NCBI RefSeq assembly: GCF_936927845.1
Contig: NZ_CAKZHV010000025.1
Coordinates: 11,673-75,672 of the forward strand
DNA length: 64,000 nucleotides
Origin: an uncultured Sphingomonas sp.
Lineage (GTDB): Bacteria > Pseudomonadota > Alphaproteobacteria > Sphingomonadales > Sphingomonadaceae
Direction: 5' to 3'
A program made the position numbers and the translations under genes. This document shows, in pieces, positions 27,635-36,704 of the stretch. Position 1 is the stretch's first letter. Every line of letters starts with the position of its first letter. Under the pieces are notes generated by a model that saw only the letters and a program-made list of their open reading frames with translations, was not told the origin of the DNA and searched no databases.

Positions 27635-28930
27635 TCAGGCCGCCGCGAGTTCCGGCGCCGGTTTGCGCGCGAACACGCCGTAAGCCGCAATCACGAGGTA
27701 GCAGAGCGCGGGCAGGATCAGCGCGAACTGCAGGCTGCCGCTCGTGTCGGCGAGCTGCCCCGTCAGGTACGGCACGATCGCGCCGCCGACGATCGCGGTC
27801 GCGATCACGCCCGAGCCCTCGGCCGCGCGCTTGCCCAGCCCTTCGCTGGCGAGGCTGAAGATCGTCGGGAACATGATCGAATTGACCAGACCGATCGCGA
27901 GCAGCGACCAGCCCGCGATCGCGCCGTGCGCGTTGGCGGAGACGAGGATCAGCGTGATCGCGGCGACCGCAACCGCGGCCAGCACCTTGCCGGGCGACAC
28001 CTTGGTCAGCACCCAGGCGCCGATGAAGCGGCCGACGAGCGCGCCGCCCCAGTAGAAGGGCACGTGATCGCCCGCGACCTTGTCGGCGACACCCCAGACA
28101 CCCGGCTGCATCAGGTAATTGACGATCAGCGACCCGATCGACACCTCGGCACCGACGTAGAGGAAGATGCACGCGACGCCCCAGGCGAAACGCGGACGCT
28201 TGAGCAAGGTGAGCGCGTGGAAGATGCTGCCTGCATCCTCCTGTTCCTCGTTCAAACGGTTTCGCCGCGTCCACACCACGGCGGCGATGACGAGCAGCGC
28301 GACCGCGAGGCCGAGATAGGTGTGGACGATCGTGCGCGAACTCTCCGCACGGTACGCGTCGAGCGCCGCGCCGCTGAGCGTCGACGCGCTCTGGTTGGCG
28401 AGCCCGCCCAGGATCAGCGCCGAACCCGCGAGCGGAAACAGCGTGGTACCGAGCGAGTTGAACCCTTGCGCGAAGGTCAGCCGGCTCGACGCGCTCTGCG
28501 GCTTGCCGAGCAGCGAGATCAGCGGGTTGGCGACGACCTGCACGATGGTGATGCCCGCACCCAGCACGAACAGCGCGAGGAGGAACAGCCCGAACGCGGC
28601 GTTGGCCGAGGCGGGGATGAACAGCAGGCACCCCGCGGTCATCGTGACCAGTCCGATCGAGGCGGTGCGCATATAGCCGAAGCGCCGCACGATCCCGGCG
28701 GCGGGGAGCGAGAAGAGCGCATAGGCGAAGAAGAAGGCGGTCTGCACCAGCATCGCCGACGCGTGCGTCAGCGTGAACAGCTCCTTCAGCTTCGGAATGA
28801 TGATGTCGTTCAGGCTGGTAATGCCGCCGAAGATGAAGAACAGCGCGAAGACGAAAATGCGCAGGTCGGGCGCATCGTAACCGTGGCTCGCATCACCGCT
28901 GGCCGCGGGTGCGGAATTCATTGCCTGCAT
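27635..28930 (-). CDS. FucP/GluP-type sugar MFS transporter
   Basis: A 431-residue inner-membrane proton symporter with 12 predicted helices. The signature of the fucose/glucose-galactose permease family is present: FFIFGGITSLNDIIIPKLK in helix 1, FFFAYALFSLPAAGIVRRFGY in two parts of helix 2-loop, and VVANPLISLLGKPQSASSRL with the NPL motif and TFAQGFNSLGT. ATG 28930 has GGAGCGC directly upstream. The substrate is probably a hexose, but which one cannot be told. No sugar-degrading genes are adjacent. Confidence 0.9.
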   Translation of the reverse strand: MQAMNSAPAASGDASHGYDAPDLRIFVFALFFIFGGITSLNDIIIPKLKELFTLTHASAMLVQTAFFFAYALFSLPAAGIVRRFGYMRTASIGLVTMTAGCLLFIPASANAAFGLFLLALFVLGAGITIVQVVANPLISLLGKPQSASSRLTFAQGFNSLGTTLFPLAGSALILGGLANQSASTLSGAALDAYRAESSRTIVHTYLGLAVALLVIAAVVWTRRNRLNEEQEDAGSIFHALTLLKRPRFAWGVACIFLYVGAEVSIGSLIVNYLMQPGVWGVADKVAGDHVPFYWGGALVGRFIGAWVLTKVSPGKVLAAVAVAAITLILVSANAHGAIAGWSLLAIGLVNSIMFPTIFSLASEGLGKRAAEGSGVIATAIVGGAIVPYLTGQLADTSGSLQFALILPALCYLVIAAYGVFARKPAPELAAA

Positions 28931-29020
28931 GCGCTCCTATACTCCCCTCGCGTGCTGCGCCCTCGGCGTGCCCGCCCCTTATTGCCGTAACAAAGCGATG
29001 CCCCAGCCGCGACTTGCGCT

Positions 29021-29569
29021 ATGGCATCTCCCATGACCCGTCTAACCGTCAACAACGAACCGGTCGAGTATCTGATGGTCGCGGACACCCCACTGCTGTG
29101 GGCGCTGCGCGACGGGTCGAACCTGACCGGCGCCAAATATGGCTGCGGCAGCGGTAGCTGCGGCGCGTGCACCGTCGATGTCGATGGCCGCGCGGTCCGA
29201 TCGTGTCAGCTTCCGCTGGCGCGCTGCGAGGGTGCGTTCGTCACCACGATCGAGGGACTGTCGCGCGAGCGCGATCATCCGGTCCAGCTCGCGCTACTGG
29301 CCGAGAACGTGACGCAATGCGGCTTCTGCATTCCCGGCATCGTCATGGCTGCGGCCGCGCTGCTCAAGCGCAACACGCAGCCGGGTGAGGAGGAGATCAA
29401 GGCGGCGATCACCAACATCTGCCCGTGCGGCATCTACCCCAGGCTGATCGCCGCGATCCAGCGCGCCGGGCGCGCGATGCGCGGCGACGAGACGATCCCG
29501 GCGGGCGCACGCCCCGGCATCGATCCCGCCGATGCGGCGCGCGCGGTGCCCGCGCTCAGTCCTCGCTGA
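29021..29569 (+). CDS. 2Fe-2S subunit of a xanthine oxidase-family hydroxylase (IorA/CoxS type)
   Basis: A 182-residue iron-sulfur protein with two [2Fe-2S] domains. The plant-ferredoxin cluster is in KYGCGSGSCGACTVDVDG (about residues 42-59) with the fourth Cys in RSCQLPL. The helical second cluster is formed by TQCGFCIPGIVMAA and NICPCGIYPR. The last motif has Pro where Arg is usual. A Pro/Ala-rich tail of about 25 residues follows. Such subunits pass electrons from a molybdenum-cofactor subunit, whose gene normally lies directly downstream, but here a convergent transporter follows. ATG 29021 is used; ATG 29033 is possible. Confidence 0.85.
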   Translation: MASPMTRLTVNNEPVEYLMVADTPLLWALRDGSNLTGAKYGCGSGSCGACTVDVDGRAVRSCQLPLARCEGAFVTTIEGLSRERDHPVQLALLAENVTQCGFCIPGIVMAAAALLKRNTQPGEEEIKAAITNICPCGIYPRLIAAIQRAGRAMRGDETIPAGARPGIDPADAARAVPALSPR

Positions 29570-30842
29570 TCCGGCTGGTCGCGCGCGTGTCGGGCATGCG
29601 CAGATAGGTGACCAACGACACCGCGATCATCGCGGTCAGATACCAGTAGAAGCCCTGCTCCCACCCCGCCTGCTTGAACTTCAACGCGATCGCCTCCGCC
29701 GTACCGCCGAACAACGCGTTCGCGACGGCGTAAGGAAAGGCAACACCCAGCGCGCGGATGTGTGCAGGAAACAGTTCCGCCTTCACCACCGCGTTGATCG
29801 AGGTGTAGCCGGTCACGATCACGAGCGCGAACAGCACGATCGCGAACGCGACCGCGGCGCTGTTCGTGTGCTCCAGCGCCCAGAAGATCGGCCAGGTGAA
29901 GACGACACCCGCGACGCCGAACGCGACCATCAACGGCTTACGCCCGACCCGGTCCGACAATGCGCCCGCGAGCGGTTGCAGGCACATGAAGACGAACAGC
30001 GTTCCCGCGCTGATCCACGTCGCGGTCTCACGCGTGAACCCGGCCGAGTTCGCCAGGAACTTCTGCATGTAGATCGAGTAAGCGTAGAAGGCGAGCGTGC
30101 CGCCCGCGGTCAGCAGCAGCACGGTGACGAACTCGCGCAGATGCTCGCGCAACAGCGCGAAGAGGCTCGACCGCCTGGCACCGCTGTCCTGCACCTTGGT
30201 GAAACTCTCCGTCTCGGCGAGCCGGCGACGCAACCAGAATACTACCACGGCCAGTATGCCGCCGATCGCGAATGGAATGCGCCAGCCCCACGCCTCCAGC
30301 GCTGCCGCGCTCATCACCGCCTGGAGGAGCAGCAGCACGCATAATGCAGTCAACTGACCCGCGATCAGCGTGACATATTGAAAGCTGGAAAAGAACCCCC
30401 GTCGGTCCCTGCCCGCCATCTCGGACAAATAGGTGGCACTCGCGCCATATTCGCCGCCGACCGAGAGCCCCTGCATCAGCCGCGCCAGCGTCAGGATCGC
30501 GGGGGCGAGCCAGCCGATCGACTGGTAGGTGGGCGTCAGTGCGATGAGCAGCGAGCCCGCACACATCAGCGTCACCGACAACGTCAACCCGGCCTTGCGC
30601 CCATGCCGGTCGGCGTAGATGCCCATGACCCACCCGCCGATCGGCCGCATGACGAAGCCGACTGCGAAGACAATCGCGGTGTTGAGCAATTGCGTCGTGC
30701 GATCGCCGGCCGGGAAGAAGTGCGGCGCGAAATAGAGCGTGAACGCCGAATAAGCGTACCAATCGTACCATTCGACCAGGTTCCCGGCAGCCCCGCCAAG
30801 GATCGAGCGGAGCCGGTGATCGTTAGGGCCGCTCACGCGCAT
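29556..30842 (-). CDS. MFS transporter, metabolite:H+ symporter (MHS) family
   Basis: A 428-residue transporter of the KgtP/ProP-like MHS family with 12 predicted membrane segments. Family marks: GNLVEWYDWYAYSAFTLYFA in helix 1, RPIGGWVMGIYADRHGRK in the loop 2-3 motif, and LMQGLSVGGEYGASATYLSE. Likely substrates are dicarboxylates or alpha-ketoglutarate. A long periplasmic-to-cytoplasmic central loop lies around residues 205-230. It overlaps the stop of the convergent 2Fe-2S subunit gene by 14 bases. Confidence 0.9.
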   Translation of the reverse strand: MRVSGPNDHRLRSILGGAAGNLVEWYDWYAYSAFTLYFAPHFFPAGDRTTQLLNTAIVFAVGFVMRPIGGWVMGIYADRHGRKAGLTLSVTLMCAGSLLIALTPTYQSIGWLAPAILTLARLMQGLSVGGEYGASATYLSEMAGRDRRGFFSSFQYVTLIAGQLTALCVLLLLQAVMSAAALEAWGWRIPFAIGGILAVVVFWLRRRLAETESFTKVQDSGARRSSLFALLREHLREFVTVLLLTAGGTLAFYAYSIYMQKFLANSAGFTRETATWISAGTLFVFMCLQPLAGALSDRVGRKPLMVAFGVAGVVFTWPIFWALEHTNSAAVAFAIVLFALVIVTGYTSINAVVKAELFPAHIRALGVAFPYAVANALFGGTAEAIALKFKQAGWEQGFYWYLTAMIAVSLVTYLRMPDTRATSRISED

Positions 30843-31039
30843 GGTTCGATCACGAACGATACCAATGTGTCGACGTTAGCCTTCGTCGCCTCCTCGCTCG
30901 CCGCCTGCGACATCACCCACTCCCTCGAAGAAATCGAGGAAGACATGCCACCATGCCTCCGACGGAGCCAGCGGCATGGTTGATCAGCGATACAAGGCAG
31001 ATCCCGCGCGGCTGGGATGCATGCGCACTGCTCACCGCC

Positions 31040-32368
31040 TCAATCGAGGCGGCGTGCCAATTCCTTGTTGAGCCCCAGCGCCACCAGCGTGCCGACCGCA
31101 CCCGACAGCAGATAGGTGCCCGCCGCGACCAACCCGAATTCCTCCGCCAACACCAGCGCGGCGAGCGGCGCAAAACCTGCGCCGAACAGCCAAGCGAGAT
31201 CCGACGTGATCGCCGCACCGGTATAGCGTGCGCGCTTGGGGAAATTGCTGGTCACCGCGCCCGACGACTGGCCAAACGAAAGGCCGAGCAGGACGAAACC
31301 CATGATCATGAACACGGCTTCGCCGACGTAGCCGGCGTCGAGCAACTGCGGCGCGAACCCGCTGTACACCGCAATCGCCGCCGCGGTGTAACCGAGCAGC
31401 GAGCGGCGCCCGATCCGGTCGGCGAGCAACCCCGATGCCACGATCGCGCCGACGCAAACGGTTGCGCCGAACATCTCGATCAGCAGGAACCGCGTGATGT
31501 TCTCGCTGGTGTTGAGCGCGACCCACGACAGCGGGAACACCGTCACCATGTGGAAAAGCGCAAAGCTGGCGAGCGGCGCGAACGCACCGATGATGATGTT
31601 GCGCCACTGCGCCTTCAGCGTCGCGGTCACGCGCGACGGGGTCAGCTCGCGCGTCTTGAACATGTCGGTATATTCGGGCGTCACGACGATACGCAGCCGC
31701 GCGAACAAGGCGACGACGTTCAGCGCGAAGGCGACGAAGAACGGGTAGCGCCAGCCCCATGACAGGAAGTCGGCGGGCGACAGCGTGCCGAGTGCGAAGG
31801 CGAACAGTCCGGCGGCGACGATCAGTCCGAGCGGCGCGCCGATCTGCGGCACCATCGCCCACCACCCACGCTTCTGGTCTGGTGCGTTGAGCGCGAGCAA
31901 CGAGGCAAGACCGTCCCACGCGCCGCCCAGCGCAAGACCCTGACCGATGCGGAACAGCGCGAGCAGCAGCGGAGAGAAGATGCCGACCGAGGCATAGCCG
32001 GGCAGGAAGGCCATCGCCACCGTCGCGGTGCCGAGCAGGAACAGCGCGATCGTCAGCTTGGTCCCACGCCCCAGCTCGCGATCGATCCGCATGAAGATCT
32101 GCGTGCCGATCGGTCGTGCGATGAACGCAAGCGAGAAGAGCCCGAACGACCAGAGCGTGCCCGATACGCGGTCGAGTTGCGGAAAGACGATCTGCGGGAA
32201 CACGAGCACCGAGGCGATCGCGTAAACGAAGAAGTCGAAAAACTCGCTCGTGCGTCCGATAATGACGCCGATCGCGATCTCGCCCGGGTTCACACCATGA
32301 TCGTCGCGCGTGTTGACCGCGCGGGCATCCCGCTCAAGCGGCGCGGACGAAGTGATCGACTGTGCCAT
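31040..32368 (-). CDS. second MHS-family MFS transporter
   Basis: A 442-residue MHS transporter. Features are IIGRTSEFFDFFVYAIASVL in helix 1, FIARPIGTQIFMRIDRELGR in the loop 2-3 motif, and LFRIGQGLALGGAWDGLASL. It differs clearly from the neighbouring MHS protein (Gly-Gly-Ala-Trp-Asp instead of Gly-Gly-Glu-Tyr), so it is not a recent duplicate. The stop codon lies in a 7-bp inverted repeat (31035-31052), perhaps a weak terminator. Substrate unknown; an organic acid is plausible. It is divergent from the cyo operon with a 110-base gap. Confidence 0.9.
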   Translation of the reverse strand: MAQSITSSAPLERDARAVNTRDDHGVNPGEIAIGVIIGRTSEFFDFFVYAIASVLVFPQIVFPQLDRVSGTLWSFGLFSLAFIARPIGTQIFMRIDRELGRGTKLTIALFLLGTATVAMAFLPGYASVGIFSPLLLALFRIGQGLALGGAWDGLASLLALNAPDQKRGWWAMVPQIGAPLGLIVAAGLFAFALGTLSPADFLSWGWRYPFFVAFALNVVALFARLRIVVTPEYTDMFKTRELTPSRVTATLKAQWRNIIIGAFAPLASFALFHMVTVFPLSWVALNTSENITRFLLIEMFGATVCVGAIVASGLLADRIGRRSLLGYTAAAIAVYSGFAPQLLDAGYVGEAVFMIMGFVLLGLSFGQSSGAVTSNFPKRARYTGAAITSDLAWLFGAGFAPLAALVLAEEFGLVAAGTYLLSGAVGTLVALGLNKELARRLD

Positions 32369-32478
32369 AGGTATGAAACTCCGAAGCTATCTAGGCGCTT
32401 TAGGTTCCACGCGACGGCCGCGGGATAGGACAAATTGTCCTATTTCGCAGCCGCACAACGGAGCCTAGCTCGATCGTG

Positions 32479-33624
32479 ATGAAGAACCGGCACTCCTCGC
32501 ACCGGCGCTCCGCCTGGCTCGCCCCCGTGCTCGCGATCGGCGCGACGGGGATGCTGTCGGGCTGCGACATGGTGGTCATGAACCCCGCGGGCGACGTCGC
32601 GCGCCAGCAGGCGCACCTGATCCTGTGGTCAACCGCGCTGATGCTGTTGATCATCATCCCCGTGATGGTCCTGACCGTTCTGTTCGCATGGAAATACCGC
32701 GCCGCGAACAAGGACGCCGAATACGCACCGAACTGGGACCATTCCACCGGTCTCGAACTGGTGATCTGGGCTGCGCCGTTGATGATCATCATCGCGCTCG
32801 GCGCCCTCACCTGGGTGTCGACGCACCTGCTCGACCCTTACCGTCCGCTCGGTCGGCTGGCGCCCGACAAGCCGCTCGCCGCCAACGACCGCCCACTGGA
32901 GGTGCAGGTCGTGTCGCTCGACTGGAAGTGGCTGTTCATCTATCCCGAACAGGGGATCGCGACCGTCAACGAGTTGGTGCTTCCGCTTAACCGGCAGGTG
33001 CGGTTCCGCATGACCTCCTCGTCGGTCATGAACACCTTCTGGGTGCCCGCGATGGCCGGCATGATCTACACCATGCCGGGGATGGAGACGAAACTGCACG
33101 CCGTGCTCGACAAGCCGGGGCGGTTCGAGGGTCGCTCGGGCAATTACAGCGGCGCCGGTTTCTCCGGCATGACGTTCTGGACCTACGCGGTCGACGATGC
33201 GGGTTTCGCGCGTTGGGCATCGCAGACCCGTGCGGCGCAGGCCCGCCTCAACGACGCCACCTATCTGAAACTGGAACAGCCGAGCGAGAACGTGCAACCG
33301 ATCCGCTTCGGTGGCGTGAACGACACGCTGTTCCGCCGCATCACGCAGATGTGCGTCAAGCCGGGTGTGCCGTGCATGAGCGACGTCATGTCGCACGACA
33401 TGGCCGAGCCAGGCAGCCACGCGCCCGTCAACGACCGCCCGCCGGTTGACGCCCCCAAGGGCGCACTGCGCAAGGATCCGAACGAAAAGGGTTCGGCACC
33501 CCACCTCACTGCTCCGCGCGGCCCCGCCGAGGGATCGAACGAGCGCGGCGCGCCGAGCAACCGAAACATGACCCGCCTGGAACCCGCACGCCGTCCCGGC
33601 GTCGCGGCTGTGGCACAGGGCTGA
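32479..33624 (+). CDS. cyoA: cytochrome bo3 ubiquinol oxidase subunit II
   Basis: A 381-residue lipoprotein subunit of the proton-pumping bo3 oxidase. ATG 32479 is preferred; GTG lies three bases upstream. The lipobox is MLSGC; two transmembrane helices follow (about 40-65 and 85-105), then a periplasmic cupredoxin fold with VVSLDWKWLFIYPEQGIA and SSSVMNTFWVPAMAGMIY. As in other quinol oxidases the CuA Cys/His ligands are absent. The last 70 or so residues form an unusual Pro/Asn/Arg-rich tail. First gene of the operon. Confidence 0.96.
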   Translation: MKNRHSSHRRSAWLAPVLAIGATGMLSGCDMVVMNPAGDVARQQAHLILWSTALMLLIIIPVMVLTVLFAWKYRAANKDAEYAPNWDHSTGLELVIWAAPLMIIIALGALTWVSTHLLDPYRPLGRLAPDKPLAANDRPLEVQVVSLDWKWLFIYPEQGIATVNELVLPLNRQVRFRMTSSSVMNTFWVPAMAGMIYTMPGMETKLHAVLDKPGRFEGRSGNYSGAGFSGMTFWTYAVDDAGFARWASQTRAAQARLNDATYLKLEQPSENVQPIRFGGVNDTLFRRITQMCVKPGVPCMSDVMSHDMAEPGSHAPVNDRPPVDAPKGALRKDPNEKGSAPHLTAPRGPAEGSNERGAPSNRNMTRLEPARRPGVAAVAQG

Positions 33625-33630
33625 ACCGAT

Positions 33631-35637
33631 ATGTCCGACACCTTGCTCAAGACCATCTTCGGCCGGCTGACGCTGGAGAGCTTCCCGATCCACGAGCCGA
33701 TCATCCTCGGCACGTTCATCGCGGTGATGCTGGGTGGCATCGCGCTCGTCGGCGCGATCACCTATTTTAAGCTGTGGAAGTGGCTGTGGACCGAGTGGTT
33801 CACCAGCGTCGACCACAAGAAGGTCGGGATCATGTACATGATCCTGGGCACGGTCATGCTGCTGCGCGGTTTCTCCGACGCGATCATGATGCGGGCGCAG
33901 CAGGCGATGGCGTTTGGCGCGAATGAAGGCTATCTGAACGCGCACCATTATGATCAGGTGTTCACCGCGCACGGTGTCATCATGATCTTCTTCGTGGCGA
34001 TGCCGTTCGTGACGGGCATCATGAACTATGTCGTGCCGCTGCAGATCGGCGCGCGCGACGTCAGCTTTCCGTTCCTGAACAACTTCAGCTTCTGGATGAC
34101 GGCAGCGGGTGCGGTGATCGTGATGGCCAGCCTGTTCGTCGGCGAGTTCGCGCGTACCGGTTGGCTGGCGATGGCGCCATTGTCGGGGCTCGACTATTCA
34201 CCCGATGTCGGCGTCGATTACTACGTCTGGGCGCTGCAGATCGCGGGCGTGGGGACGTTGTTATCGGGCGTCAACCTGATCGCGACCATCGTGAAGATGC
34301 GCGCGCCGGGCATGACGATGTTTAAGATGCCGATCTTCACCTGGTCGGCGCTCGTCACCAACGTGCTGATCGTCGCTGCCTTCCCGGTGCTGACCGCGGT
34401 GCTGGCGATGCTCAGCCTCGACCGTTATGTCGGCACGCACTTCTTCACGAACACCGGTGGCGGAAACCCGATGATGTACGTGAACATGATCTGGATCTGG
34501 GGCCACCCGGAAGTGTACATCCTGATCCTGCCGGCGTTCGGCGTGTTCAGCGAGGTGACCTCGACCTTTTGCGGCAAGCGGCTGTTCGGCTATACGTCGA
34601 TGGTCTACGCGTTGCTGGTCATCTGCATTCTCGCCTATCTCGTCTGGTTGCACCACTTCTTCACGATGGGCTCGGGCGCGAGCGTCAACAGCTTCTTCGG
34701 CATCACGACGATGATCATTTCGATCCCGACGGGCGCGAAGATCTTCAACTGGCTGTTCACCATGTACAAGGGCCGCATCCGGTTCGAGTTGCCGATGATG
34801 TGGACGGTGGCGTTCATGCTCACCTTCGTCATCGGTGGCATGACGGGCGTGCTGCTCGCGGTGCCGCCCGCGGACTTCCAGCTTCACAACTCGCTGTTCC
34901 TGGTCGCGCACTTCCACAACGTGATCATTGGCGGCGTGCTGTTCGGCATGTTCGCGGCGATCAATTATTGGTTCCCCAAGGCGTTCGGCTTCAAGCTCGA
35001 TCCGTGGTGGGGCAAGGTCAGCTTCTGGTCGTGGGTGGTCGGCTTCTGGGTCGCATTCACCCCGCTCTACGTGCTCGGCCTGATGGGTGTGACGCGTCGC
35101 CTGCGGCACTTCGACGATCCGAGCCTGCAAATCTGGTTCATCATCGCTGCGGTCGGTGTTGCGATGATCGCGGTTGGCATCGCCGCCTTCCTGATCCAGA
35201 TCTACGTCAGCTTCCGCGATCGCGAACGGCTGCGCGACTGGACCGGCGATCCGTGGGACGGCCGCTCGCTCGAGTGGGCGACCTCGTCGCCGCCGCCGGC
35301 GTACAACTTCGCCTTCACTCCCGTGATCCACGACCTGGATGCCTATTACGACATGAAGACGCGTAACGCCGAGCGTCCGCTGACGGGCTTCCGCGACATC
35401 CACATGCCCAAGAACACCGGAACGGGCATCATCCTGGGTGGCTTGTCGGTGGCGTTTGGCCTGTCGATGATCTGGTACATGTGGTGGCTGTCGGCGCTGA
35501 GCTTCGCAGGGATCCTGGCCGTGTCGATCTTCCACACCTTCAACTACGACCGCGACTTCCACATCCACGCGGATGAGGTGGAGCGGACCGAGGAGGAGCG
35601 CACGCGCATCCTCGCCAATGCAGCCGCGGGGGCCTGA
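33631..35637 (+). CDS. cyoB: cytochrome bo3 ubiquinol oxidase subunit I
   Basis: A 668-residue haem-copper catalytic subunit, the usual length. The quinone site residues are visible: LRGFSDAIMMRAQQAM (Arg and Asp) and NAHHYDQVFTAHG (His, Gln and the haem b His). The CuB/Tyr motif is WIWGHPEVYILILP, the CuB pair is WLHHFFTMG, and the haem ligands are in VAHFHNVIIGG. It reduces oxygen at the haem o3-CuB centre and pumps protons. The gap after cyoA is six bases. Confidence 0.98.
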   Translation: MSDTLLKTIFGRLTLESFPIHEPIILGTFIAVMLGGIALVGAITYFKLWKWLWTEWFTSVDHKKVGIMYMILGTVMLLRGFSDAIMMRAQQAMAFGANEGYLNAHHYDQVFTAHGVIMIFFVAMPFVTGIMNYVVPLQIGARDVSFPFLNNFSFWMTAAGAVIVMASLFVGEFARTGWLAMAPLSGLDYSPDVGVDYYVWALQIAGVGTLLSGVNLIATIVKMRAPGMTMFKMPIFTWSALVTNVLIVAAFPVLTAVLAMLSLDRYVGTHFFTNTGGGNPMMYVNMIWIWGHPEVYILILPAFGVFSEVTSTFCGKRLFGYTSMVYALLVICILAYLVWLHHFFTMGSGASVNSFFGITTMIISIPTGAKIFNWLFTMYKGRIRFELPMMWTVAFMLTFVIGGMTGVLLAVPPADFQLHNSLFLVAHFHNVIIGGVLFGMFAAINYWFPKAFGFKLDPWWGKVSFWSWVVGFWVAFTPLYVLGLMGVTRRLRHFDDPSLQIWFIIAAVGVAMIAVGIAAFLIQIYVSFRDRERLRDWTGDPWDGRSLEWATSSPPPAYNFAFTPVIHDLDAYYDMKTRNAERPLTGFRDIHMPKNTGTGIILGGLSVAFGLSMIWYMWWLSALSFAGILAVSIFHTFNYDRDFHIHADEVERTEEERTRILANAAAGA

Positions 35638-35640
35638 GGC

Positions 35641-36276
35641 ATGACCAGCACGACGATCGTGCCCCCCGGCGCACAAGGCGCGGTGACGTTCTACGACACC
35701 GATCCGCACGAACATCCGCCCGGCCAGAGCACCATGCTCGGTTTCTGGCTGTACCTGATGAGCGATTGCCTCATCTTCGCGATGCTGTTCGCGGCATGGG
35801 GCGTCTATGGTGCCAGCTACGCCGGCGGCCCGCGCCCGTCCGAGCTGTTCGAGCTGCCGCTCGTCGCGCTCAACACCGCGATGCTGCTGTTCTCTTCGAT
35901 CACCTATGGCTTCGCGATGCTGGCGGCGGACGAGAAGAAACAGGGCGCGACGCTCGGCTGGCTCGCCATCACGGGCGTGTTCGGCCTCTGCTTCCTGGGC
36001 ATCGAGCTGTACGAATTCTCGAACCTGATCGCCGAGGGCGCAGGGCCATGGCGGTCGGCGTTCCTGTCGTCGTTCTTCACCCTGGTGGGCACGCACGGCC
36101 TGCACGTCACTTTCGGCATCATCTGGCTGGTCACGCTGATGGTGCAGGTATCGCGCAAGGGATTAATTGACGCGAACATGCGGCGGCTCCAGTGCCTATC
36201 ACTGTTCTGGCACTTCCTTGACGTCATCTGGATCGGCGTCTTCACCTTTGTCTATCTTCTGGGAGTGCTGCGATGA
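35641..36276 (+). CDS. cyoC: cytochrome bo3 ubiquinol oxidase subunit III
   Basis: A 211-residue membrane subunit with five predicted helices. Typical parts are STMLGFWLYLMSDCLIFAML and GTHGLHVTFGIIWLVTLM, plus the C-terminal FWHFLDVIWIGVFTFVYLLG. It stabilises subunit I and proton uptake. The start is four bases after the cyoB stop, and the end overlaps cyoD by ATGA. Confidence 0.96.
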   Translation: MTSTTIVPPGAQGAVTFYDTDPHEHPPGQSTMLGFWLYLMSDCLIFAMLFAAWGVYGASYAGGPRPSELFELPLVALNTAMLLFSSITYGFAMLAADEKKQGATLGWLAITGVFGLCFLGIELYEFSNLIAEGAGPWRSAFLSSFFTLVGTHGLHVTFGIIWLVTLMVQVSRKGLIDANMRRLQCLSLFWHFLDVIWIGVFTFVYLLGVLR

Positions 36277-36704
36277 GCGCGCCGACCAACCAGCATCAGG
36301 CGGTCGACATGGAACGCCACGCGCACGACCGCGGCACCAGCGACCATGTCGACGGCGGTGCGGCGCATGGCTCGCGCGGCAGCTACGTCACCGGGTTCGT
36401 GCTGTCGGTGATCCTGACCGCGATACCGTTCGGGCTCGTCATGTCGGGGGCGGTCAGCGACAAGTCGGTGGTGGCGGGCATCTGCATGGTGCTCGCGATC
36501 GTGCAGATCGTCGTTCACATGATCTACTTCCTCCACATGAACCGCAAGTCGGAGAGCGGCTGGACGCTGATGTCGCTGATCTTCACGATCATCATCGTCG
36601 TGATCGCGCTGACGGGTTCGCTGTGGGTCATGTTCCACATGAACCAGAACATGATGCCGCCGATGAACCCGACTTCGGCGGCGGAGATGTCGGACCAGAT
36701 GTGA
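36273..36704 (+). CDS. cyoD: cytochrome bo3 ubiquinol oxidase subunit IV
   Basis: A 143-residue membrane subunit with three helices (about 40-60, 70-90 and 105-125). YVTGFVLSVILTAIPFGLVM and IVVHMIYFLHMNRKSESGW match CyoD. It is longer than the roughly 110-residue Escherichia coli protein because of a His/Asp-rich N-terminal extension and a Met-rich C terminus. It is coupled to SURF1 by a GTGA overlap. Confidence 0.93.
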   Translation: MSAPTNQHQAVDMERHAHDRGTSDHVDGGAAHGSRGSYVTGFVLSVILTAIPFGLVMSGAVSDKSVVAGICMVLAIVQIVVHMIYFLHMNRKSESGWTLMSLIFTIIIVVIALTGSLWVMFHMNQNMMPPMNPTSAAEMSDQM

